From Planctomycetota bacterium (lineage in GTDB: Bacteria > Planctomycetota > PUPC01 > DSUN01): 12,344 nt of DNA. A program made the translations under genes and the position numbers. The stretch is taken from the NCBI GenBank assembly GCA_016872875.1, contig VGYW01000248.1:1-12344 (forward strand), in the 5' to 3' direction. A model generated the notes under the pieces. The model was not told where the DNA came from and ran no database searches. It worked only from the letters and a program-made list of their open reading frames with translations. Shown one piece after another: positions 1 to 5,185 of the stretch (its first letter is position 1; every line of letters starts with the position of its first letter).

Positions 1-170
1 GCCCCCTTCGGGGGCTTGGATGGGGGGGACGCGCGATCCCAGGGCTCCCTTCGGTCGCCCTGGGCTACGGCTGGGTCGCCCGCGTCGGCGGGCTACAAGG
101 CCCCGAGATGTGGGCAAAGATCAGGGCTTCGCCCTGGGCTGCTATAGTACGCTCCATTCGGAGCTTCGGA
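1..170. repeat. cluster of small GC-rich hairpins (TAGCCC-type intergenic repeats)
   Basis: There is no gene in 1-207. The stretch is packed with short inverted repeats: 1-6 with 10-15 (loop TTC), CCCAGGGC 38-45 with GCCCTGGG 57-64, GCCCGC 78-83 with GCGGGC 88-93 (4-nt loop), AGGGC 123-127 with GCCCT 131-135, and GCTCC 151-155 with GGAGC 160-164. Three of the stems (ending at 64, 93 and 135) run directly into a GGGCTAC- or GGGCTGC-like word. The same hairpin-plus-GGGCTA arrangement recurs at 8191-8222. The word CTTGGATG at 15-22 also recurs in the loop of the large inverted repeat near 8132. It could act as a bidirectional transcription end or as structured RNA. It lies just downstream of the leftward cyclase gene and has no T-run like that of a classical terminator. 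Confidence 0.6.
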
Positions 171-207
171 GCCGAGGAACATTACCAGAACTGGGGGCCA
201 CACTCAG

Positions 208-888
208 CTATTCCTCAACATCGAGCACGACGGGGCGGACGGGGGCGCCGCTGGCGCCGAGGAGCTTGAGGGGGATGCCGACGTAGAGCCACTTGCGCCG
301 CTCGGCCAGGAGCTCGTCCGGGATGATGAGGTCTTCCGCTATCCAGATGCGGCGGCGCAGGAGGGCCTCGTGCGGCGGGCGGTCGAACTTCTCGAGCGTG
401 GTGCCGATGGTGAAGTGGTCAATGCCAACGCCCTTGACGCCGCGGGCGCACACCCACTCGGCGCCCTCCCGCGTCAGGTAGGGCGAGTGGTGCATCCAGC
501 GCTCCTGGTCCTCCCCGCGGAAGCGCGACCAGCCCGTGGCCAGGAGCAGGATGTCGCCAGGGGCGAGGAGGTCGCGGCAGGGCTCGAGGTCGGCGGGGCC
601 GATTTCGTCGTCGTCGCGCTTGTGCCGCAGGTCGGCCACGACGCACGGCCCGACGAAGTCGCCGGGGCGGAAATCCGTTATCGCCCCGCGCTCGACATGG
701 AGCAGGTGGCTGGGCGCGTCCACGTGTGTGCCCGAGTGGCTTGCGAGAAATAGAGTCTCGAGCGCGAAGCCATCGGCGTCAATCGTCTTGATCGGCCGCA
801 GATGCACCTTGGGGTCTCCCGGAAAGGCTGGGCAATCGGTGTAGAGCGGCTGAGCAAGGTCGAAGACGCGGCGGATGCGGAGAGGCAT
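208..888 (-). CDS. cyclase family protein (kynurenine formamidase-like metal hydrolase)
   Basis: This 226-aa protein belongs to the putative cyclase family (PF04199), metal-dependent amide or ester hydrolases that include kynurenine formamidase. The diagnostic metal-binding motif HSGTHVDAPSH is at about residues 51-61. Other family features are GIDH near 155-158, PPHEALL near 171-177, an acidic IAED near 183-186 and the C-terminal GIPLKLLGASGAPVRPV strand. The length is normal for the family. I chose ATG at 888 because AGGAG precedes it by nine bases and because the longer frame reads through a TTGACA/TTTACT promoter at 932-960. The gene is monocistronic and divergent from tldD. No tryptophan-pathway neighbour is present, so the substrate is unknown; other family members act on isatin or other cyclic and formylated compounds. 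Confidence 0.88.
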   Translation of the reverse strand: MPLRIRRVFDLAQPLYTDCPAFPGDPKVHLRPIKTIDADGFALETLFLASHSGTHVDAPSHLLHVERGAITDFRPGDFVGPCVVADLRHKRDDDEIGPADLEPCRDLLAPGDILLLATGWSRFRGEDQERWMHHSPYLTREGAEWVCARGVKGVGIDHFTIGTTLEKFDRPPHEALLRRRIWIAEDLIIPDELLAERRKWLYVGIPLKLLGASGAPVRPVVLDVEE

Positions 889-931
889 GAGTGGGCGCTC
901 CTGGACTTCGGAGAATCGAGAGGTCGTGCCA

Positions 932-960
932 AGTAAACTCATGGGTATCGCCCCTGTCAA
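932..960 (-). promoter_or_regulatory. sigma70-like promoter of the cyclase gene
   Basis: Read on the minus strand, a perfect TTGACA (960-955) is followed after 17 bases by TTTACT (937-932). Transcription would begin near 925 and leave a leader of about 37 nt before the ATG at 888. This supports the shorter start of the cyclase gene, because the longer TTG-initiated frame would begin inside the -35 element. Confidence 0.6.
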
Positions 961-973
961 AGACGCTTCGCAC

Positions 974-1002
974 TTGCCTCGGTACGCCGAGCCGTGTAGT
1001 AT
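974..1002 (+). promoter_or_regulatory. candidate promoter of tldD-tldE
   Basis: TTGCCT (974-979) and TAGTAT (997-1002) are separated by 17 bases and sit about 47 bases before the tldD start. Both hexamers are imperfect but the spacing is ideal. It lies back to back with the leftward cyclase promoter. Confidence 0.4.
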
Positions 1003-1048
1003 GGTGAAGGCATCGGTGATTCTCTGACCACGACGATGGGAGCTGCTG

Positions 1049-2539
1049 ATGAAGGAACTCGCCGAAGTGGCTCTGAACGCGGCGCGGAGCGGCGGCGCAA
1101 GCTACGCCGACATCCGCATCGCACGCTACCGCGACCAGACGATCTACACCCGCGAGGAGCGCGTGCAAAGCGTCTCCGACGCCGAGAGCTTCGGCTTCGG
1201 GGTGCGCGTGCTGCTCGACGGCGCCTGGGGCTTCGCCGCGAGCCACCTGGTCACGCGCGACGCCATCGCCGAGGCCGCCCGCCGCGCGCTCGACATGGCC
1301 CGCGCCAACAAGGCGGCGCTACGCCGCCCCGTCGAGCTCGCACCCGTGCCCGCCTACACCGACTCCTGGCGCAGCCCTGTGGTGAAGGACCCGTTCGCCG
1401 TGCCGCTGAAGGAGAAGGCCGACCTGCTCCTCGCCCTCAACGCCGCCGCGATGAAAGTGCCTGGGGCGAAGTACGTCAACTCCTTCATGCTCTTCCGCAA
1501 CGAGCTCAAGCTCTTCGCGTCCACCGACGGCAGCGTGATCGAGCAGGACATCACCCGCTCCTGGCCCTGCTTCACCGTGACGGCGATTGACAGCGCGAAG
1601 GGGGAGTTCCAGACCCGCACGGCGGAGGTCGCTCCGATGGGCCGCGGCTACGAGCACGTGGAGGAGGCGAACCTCCTCGCCCTCGCCCAACCGATGGCCG
1701 AGGAGGCCGTGCAGAAGCTCACCGCGAAGTCGGTCGAGCCGGGCCGCCGCGACCTCATCCTGCACCCCACCAACCTCTGGCTCACCATCCACGAGTCCGT
1801 GGGGCACCCGACCGAGCTGGACCGCGTGGTGGGCCAGGAGGCCAACTTCGCGGGAACCAGCTTCCTCACCCCCGACAAGCTCGGACGCCTGAAGTACGGC
1901 TCGCCCCTCGTGAGCTTCCGGGCCGACAAGACGATCCCCTTCGGCATGGCCACCTGCGGCTACGACGACGACGGCGTGAAGACCGAGGCCTGGCACCTGG
2001 TGAAGGACGGCCTCTTCGTGGACTACCAGACCATCCGCGAGCAGGTCGCCTGGCCCGAATACCGCAACTCCCGCCGGGCCGCCGGCCTGCCCGAGGCCAC
2101 GTGCGCCCACGGCGCCTCCTACGCCGACCACTGGGGCTCCTTCCCCTTCCAGCGCAACGTCAACATCCACCTCGAGGCCGGCAAGACGCCGCTGACCCTC
2201 GACGAGCTCATCGCCTCGACCGACGACGGCATCCTCATCCGGGGCGATTCCTCCTACTCCATTGACCACCAGCGCTACAACTTCCAGTTCAGCGGCCAGG
2301 TCTTCTTCGAGGTCAAGGGCGGCAAAGTCACCCAGATGCTCCGCGACGTCGCCTACCAGTCCAACACCGTGGAGTTCTGGAACTCCTGCGACGCGATCTG
2401 CGACGAGCGCTTCTGGCAGCTCGGCGGCACCTACTACTGCGGCAAGGGCCAGCCCGAGCAGGTCAGCCCGTGCAGCCACGGCGCCGCGCCCGCCCGATTC
2501 CGAAAGGTCAACGTCCTCAACACCAAGAGGGAGGTGTAG
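1049..2539 (+). CDS. tldD: TldD-type zinc metallopeptidase subunit
   Basis: This 496-aa protein is a TldD/PmbA family member. In E. coli the TldD-TldE heterodimer cleaves unstructured or modified peptides in the cytoplasm, for example during microcin B17 maturation and CcdA turnover. The metal motif HExxxH is explicit at His248-Glu249 to His253, in the context TIHESVGHPTELD. The C-terminal part has the conserved run GDSSYSIDHQRYNFQF (about 399-414) and LRDVAYQSNT (431-440). Cys475 in the CSHG segment is a candidate for the third metal ligand seen as Cys in E. coli TldD, but that is inference. The length is usual for the family. ATG at 1049 has GGGAG upstream at a good distance. It is followed in the same direction by its expected partner tldE, after a 151-bp gap holding an inverted repeat. 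No RiPP precursor or heterocyclase gene is visible here. Confidence 0.92.
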   Translation: MKELAEVALNAARSGGASYADIRIARYRDQTIYTREERVQSVSDAESFGFGVRVLLDGAWGFAASHLVTRDAIAEAARRALDMARANKAALRRPVELAPVPAYTDSWRSPVVKDPFAVPLKEKADLLLALNAAAMKVPGAKYVNSFMLFRNELKLFASTDGSVIEQDITRSWPCFTVTAIDSAKGEFQTRTAEVAPMGRGYEHVEEANLLALAQPMAEEAVQKLTAKSVEPGRRDLILHPTNLWLTIHESVGHPTELDRVVGQEANFAGTSFLTPDKLGRLKYGSPLVSFRADKTIPFGMATCGYDDDGVKTEAWHLVKDGLFVDYQTIREQVAWPEYRNSRRAAGLPEATCAHGASYADHWGSFPFQRNVNIHLEAGKTPLTLDELIASTDDGILIRGDSSYSIDHQRYNFQFSGQVFFEVKGGKVTQMLRDVAYQSNTVEFWNSCDAICDERFWQLGGTYYCGKGQPEQVSPCSHGAAPARFRKVNVLNTKREV

Positions 2540-2579
2540 CTCAAGGCACCTTCCCAGGCCGACAGCTTGTGAAGAGGGA

Positions 2580-2663
2580 CACGGACTGACACGGACAGGC
2601 ACGGACGGGGGCTCGTTGTGGGAGATGAGGGCCCTTGTCCGTGTGTGTCCGTGCCCGTCCGTG
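2580..2663. repeat. inverted repeat of three CACGGAC heptamers per arm, 10-bp period
   Basis: CACGGAC occurs at 2580-2586, 2590-2596 and 2600-2606. Its reverse complement GTCCGTG occurs at 2637-2643, 2647-2653 and 2657-2663. Both arms have a strict 10-bp period with 3-bp variable spacers. The two 27-nt arms can pair into a long stem with only a few mismatches, all inside the spacers, over a 30-nt loop. It sits between tldD and tldE, so the pair's transcript would carry the stem unless it terminates there. There is no T-run. It could be a dispersed repeat, an RNA processing or attenuation element, or a protein-binding array with sites one helical turn apart. Confidence 0.8.
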
Positions 2664-2690
2664 TGCTTCCGCCACGACCAGGAGATCAGC

Positions 2691-4004
2691 ATGATCCTCA
2701 CCGAACCCCAGGCCCGACAACTCATTGAGAAGACCCTCTCCCTCGCCTCCGCCGACGAGGTGCGGGTGAACCTCTCAGGCGGCCGCAGCCGCAACACCCG
2801 CTTCGCCGTCAACACCATCACGACCTGCGGGGACAGGGACGACCTCTCGGTGTCAGTCACAGCCTACTTCGGGAAGCGGCACGCCACGGCGAGCGGCTCG
2901 GAAACCGACGATGCGGCGCTCCGCCGCGTGGTGGCGAACGCCCAGGAACTGGCCCGCGTGGCCCCCGAGGACCCCGAATATGTGCCGGAGCTCGGGCCGC
3001 AGGAGTTCCTGCCCATTCGCCCGTACTTCGAGAGCACGGCGCGCGCCGGCTCGGAGCTCGGCGTCGAGGTTGCCCGCTCCGCCATCGAGCCGGCGCTCGC
3101 CAGCGGCCTCACCGTGGCCGGCTTCCTGGAGTTCGGCCACGGCTTCGACGCCGTGGGCAACAACAAGGGCCTCTTCGGCTACTACCCGAGCAGCGACACC
3201 CGCTACAGCGTGACCGCCCGCACGGCCGACGGCCAGGGCTCGGGCTGGGCGAGCGACAACTCGCGCGACATCGCCGAGCTCGACTTCGCCGCCGCAAGCC
3301 GCCGCGCCATCCAGAAGGCGCTCGCCTCGCGCAGCCCCGTCACCCTCCAGCCAGGCGTCTACCCCGTCATCCTCGAACCCGCCGCCGTCGAGGAGTTCCT
3401 CAGCTACGCCATCTGGAGCATGAACGCCCGCAACGCCGACGAGGGCCGCAGCTTCTACGCCAAGAAGGGCGGCGGTAACAAGATCGGCGAGAAGATCGTG
3501 GGCGAGAACGTCACGATGCGCAGCGACCCCGCCCGCCGCGAGGTCCTCGGCGCGCCCTTCAGCGGCGACGGCTTGCCCGCCAAGCCCTACGTCTGGGTCG
3601 AGAAGGGCGTCCTCCAGCGGCTCATGTACGACCGCTACTGGGCGCAGAAACAGGGCAAGGAGCCGACCGGGTGGCCCCCCAACCTCATCTTCGAGGGCGG
3701 CGACGCCTCGCTCGACGAGCTCATCGCCTCCACCGACAAGGCTCTCCTCGTCACACGCTTCTGGTACATCCGCCACCTCGACCCCCAGACCCTCCTCGTC
3801 ACCGGCCTCACCCGCGACGGCGTCTTCCTGGTCGAGGGCGGCCATATCACCAACGCTGTCAAGAACTTCCGCTTCAACGAGACCCCCATTGCCGTCCTCG
3901 ACAAAGTCACGGGCCTGACCCGCCCGATGCGCATCGGCAACTCCCTTCTCCCTGCCCTCCGCGCCGCCGAGTTCACCTTCTCCAGCCTCTCCGAGGCTGT
4001 CTGA
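2691..4004 (+). CDS. tldE: TldE/PmbA-type partner subunit of the TldD peptidase
   Basis: This 437-aa protein is a TldD/PmbA family member without the HExxxH metal motif, as expected for the non-catalytic TldE subunit that forms the chamber with TldD. The C-terminal third carries the typical block DELIASTDKALLVTRFWYIR (from about residue 342), then TGLTRDGVFLVEGGHI and VKNFRFNETP. The DELIAST block is shared with the neighbouring TldD (385-391), which shows the two are paralogs. I chose ATG at 2691 because AGGAG lies 4-8 bases upstream and the N-terminus then aligns with the family length; the open frame before it only reads through the tldD end and the repeat. The gene probably shares the tldD promoter. 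The substrate cannot be named from context. Confidence 0.9.
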   Translation: MILTEPQARQLIEKTLSLASADEVRVNLSGGRSRNTRFAVNTITTCGDRDDLSVSVTAYFGKRHATASGSETDDAALRRVVANAQELARVAPEDPEYVPELGPQEFLPIRPYFESTARAGSELGVEVARSAIEPALASGLTVAGFLEFGHGFDAVGNNKGLFGYYPSSDTRYSVTARTADGQGSGWASDNSRDIAELDFAAASRRAIQKALASRSPVTLQPGVYPVILEPAAVEEFLSYAIWSMNARNADEGRSFYAKKGGGNKIGEKIVGENVTMRSDPARREVLGAPFSGDGLPAKPYVWVEKGVLQRLMYDRYWAQKQGKEPTGWPPNLIFEGGDASLDELIASTDKALLVTRFWYIRHLDPQTLLVTGLTRDGVFLVEGGHITNAVKNFRFNETPIAVLDKVTGLTRPMRIGNSLLPALRAAEFTFSSLSEAV

Positions 4005-4085
4005 TCCGCCCGACCCCCCGCTGGATGATGCAAGTCAGGCGGGTCAAAGGGCCTACGTCTGCGAGCCCCCGGGTCGCCCCCCCGA

Positions 4086-4105
4086 GATTCAAGACTCGCG
4101 CCCCC
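4086..4105 (+). repeat. half copy of the 4224-4254 palindrome arm
   Basis: These 20 bases, ending AAGACTCGCGCCCCC, are identical to 4219-4238, which includes the whole left arm of the palindrome. The copy lacks the complementary right arm, so it is a single arm rather than a hairpin. Confidence 0.75.
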
Positions 4106-4223
4106 ATCCCCCCACGCCACGTGTGCTGGAGCACGGCCCGGAGCGCCACAGATCAGAGATGCAAGTCCTCAGCCCACATACGCTTATGGCATGGCACCAC
4201 ACAGCCTGGCAGTCGAAGGATTC

Positions 4224-4254
4224 AAGACTCGCGCCCCCGGGGGGCGCGAGTCTT
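4224..4254. repeat. perfect 15-bp-arm palindrome
   Basis: The left arm AAGACTCGCGCCCCC (4224-4238) and right arm GGGGGCGCGAGTCTT (4240-4254) are perfect reverse complements around a single central G. As RNA or single-stranded DNA this would be a very stable hairpin. It lies 136 bp before the gene for a TnpA-like domain protein, an arrangement reminiscent of REP-type palindromes beside RAYT genes. It could instead be the tldE terminator, although no T-run follows. Confidence 0.8.
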
Positions 4255-4331
4255 ACCTGCAAGCCTGCCCGATGCGATGTGAGGGGCGCGATCGCCTCCC
4301 CCTGGCCTAAAGAAAACTGAGGAGAAAGCGC

Positions 4332-4359
4332 TTGACATTGCGGTATACTGGTGTATACT
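4332..4359 (+). promoter_or_regulatory. promoter with overlapping tandem operator-like sites
   Basis: A perfect TTGACA (4332-4337) is followed after 16 bases by TATACT (4354-4359). The spacer and -10 box contain a direct repeat GTATACT at 4343-4349 and 4353-4359, spaced 10 bp, one helical turn. Each core GTATAC is itself palindromic, so the 16-bp unit GTATAC-N4-GTATAC also reads as a dyad of the size of a LexA box. The downstream gene has a LexA-type winged helix, so autorepression through this site is the natural prediction. The binding itself is inferred. Confidence 0.65.
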
Positions 4360-4389
4360 ATAGATAAAGCCACTATTCGGAGGTATAGC

Positions 4390-5046
4390 ATGACGATGAG
4401 GCCGCTGACCGTCCAGCAGGAGCGGGTGCTGGCTTTCCTGGAGGGCTACGTGGGAGAGCACGGCTTCCCGCCGACGCTGCGCGAGATCGGCGAGGCGATC
4501 GGCCTGAGCAACGTGAGCGCCGTCCGCGGCCACGTGGCAGCCCTGGAGAGGAAGGGCTACATCGCCAGGACGCCGCAGAAGGCGCGCTCAGTCTCCCTCA
4601 TCCCTTCCCCCTCGCCCATGAGCCGCCTCAAGCGCAGGCTGCACGAGATGCTGGGGACCGACCAGGGGGTCCTCCATCGCGTGGTCTACGGCCTCGCCTG
4701 GACCACGTGGCAGCGGCGGCCGCACTTCGCCGGCCCGCTGCGCGACCGCATGGCCGAGGCCATTGATCGCGAAGCCCTGGAACACGGCTGGCGCGTGCTC
4801 GAACGGCGCGTCGAGCCCGACCACGTTGTCGTCGTCCTCGAGGTCTGGCCGAACCACTCGGCGGAGCAGACCGTGCATCGGCTCCAGTCGGCCGGCAAGG
4901 CCCTGCGACGCCGACACCCCGAGGCATTCCCTGACGAGCAGCTCTGGGGGCGCGGTTACGTGGTGACAACCGACCTCGCGCTGCTCGACGAGTTGCTCGC
5001 AAAGCTCCTCAACGAACAGTCACAGAGCGAGGGTTCAACTTCGTAA
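4390..5046 (+). CDS. LexA-type winged helix fused to an inactivated IS200/IS605 TnpA-like (Y1) domain
   Basis: This 218-aa protein starts at ATG 4390, with GGAGG at 4379-4383 just upstream. Residues 6-70 match the LexA N-terminal DNA-binding domain (LTVQQERVLAFLEGYVGEHG, PPTLREIGEAIGLSNVSAVR, HVAALERKGYIARTPQKAR). There is no S24 protease part: no cleavage site and no Ser/Lys dyad region. After a linker (72-93), residues 94-210 resemble IS200-type Y1 transposases: RRPHFAGPLRDRMAE, EHGWRVLERRVEPDHV, a region like RRLKGRSSRALRREFP, then LWGRGYVV and LLNEQ. The HUH motif is degenerate, with His145-Val146-Val147, and the usual catalytic Tyr four residues before Gln210 is Leu206. The domain should therefore not cut DNA. 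It was probably domesticated as a DNA- or hairpin-binding or dimerisation module of a regulator. No transposon ends or TnpB are present. The domain calls are firm by eye for LexA and fairly good for TnpA; the function is inferred. Confidence 0.8.
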   Translation: MTMRPLTVQQERVLAFLEGYVGEHGFPPTLREIGEAIGLSNVSAVRGHVAALERKGYIARTPQKARSVSLIPSPSPMSRLKRRLHEMLGTDQGVLHRVVYGLAWTTWQRRPHFAGPLRDRMAEAIDREALEHGWRVLERRVEPDHVVVVLEVWPNHSAEQTVHRLQSAGKALRRRHPEAFPDEQLWGRGYVVTTDLALLDELLAKLLNEQSQSEGSTS

Positions 5047-5061
5047 CATCCGTGATCTCAA

Positions 5062-5075
5062 TGGTGCCGGCACCA
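5062..5075. repeat. 14-bp perfect palindrome between two genes
   Basis: TGGTGCCGGCACCA is a perfect palindrome 16 bp after the LexA-TnpA stop and 111 bp before the VIT-vWA start. It may be an operator or part of a weak terminator; nothing else in 5047-5185 stands out. A TTGACA-like hexamer at 5090-5095 has no acceptable -10 partner. Confidence 0.4.
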
Positions 5076-5185
5076 CCTGAGCGGGTAGATTGACACAGCG
5101 CGAGCCGACGAAGGCGGCGCTTGCGGGAGCGCACTGCCCCCGCAACAGCCCCGGGCCGCGCACACCCACGAAAGGAGTGTCGGAC

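Larger units (their letters stand above)
4005..4331. other. intergenic region with palindrome and short direct repeats, no gene seen
   Basis: No convincing coding frame is present between the tldE stop and the promoter at 4332. The stretch contains a 31-nt palindrome with a half copy (described separately) and a 10-bp direct repeat GATGCAAGTC at 4027-4036 and 4158-4167. The repeat pair suggests a small duplicated unit or remnants of mobile palindromic sequences. No rho-independent terminator with a T-run is visible. Confidence 0.6.

Noticed and set aside
2580..2663. CRISPR array
   Set aside because: The repeats are 7 bp with 3-bp spacers, and in the second half they are inverted; no cas genes are present.
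1319..2860. 513-residue open frame on the minus strand opposite tldD and the start of tldE
   Set aside because: It is a GC-rich antisense shadow with Val/Leu/Gly/Glu-rich low-complexity sequence, crosses the repeat between the two genes, and resembles no protein family.
4351..4389. Upstream GTG start for the LexA-TnpA gene
   Set aside because: The GTG lies inside the -10 region of the promoter; ATG 4390 has a perfect GGAGG and matches the LexA N-terminus.
4390..5046. Ordinary LexA SOS repressor
   Set aside because: Only the N-terminal DNA-binding domain matches; the S24 peptidase half with its cleavage site and Ser/Lys residues is missing and replaced by a transposase-like domain.
4390..5046. 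Active IS200/IS605 insertion sequence
   Set aside because: The catalytic Tyr and second His are absent, no TnpB gene is nearby, and the gene has its own chromosomal-style promoter and an added DNA-binding domain.
5090..5185. TTG start extending the VIT-vWA protein by 32 residues
   Set aside because: The extension would bury the signal peptide, and the AAGGAG before 5186 fits the shorter start.
5100..5185. Riboswitch (cobalamin-like) in the leader of the VIT-vWA gene
   Set aside because: Only a vague GC-rich resemblance; no conserved core box could be identified.
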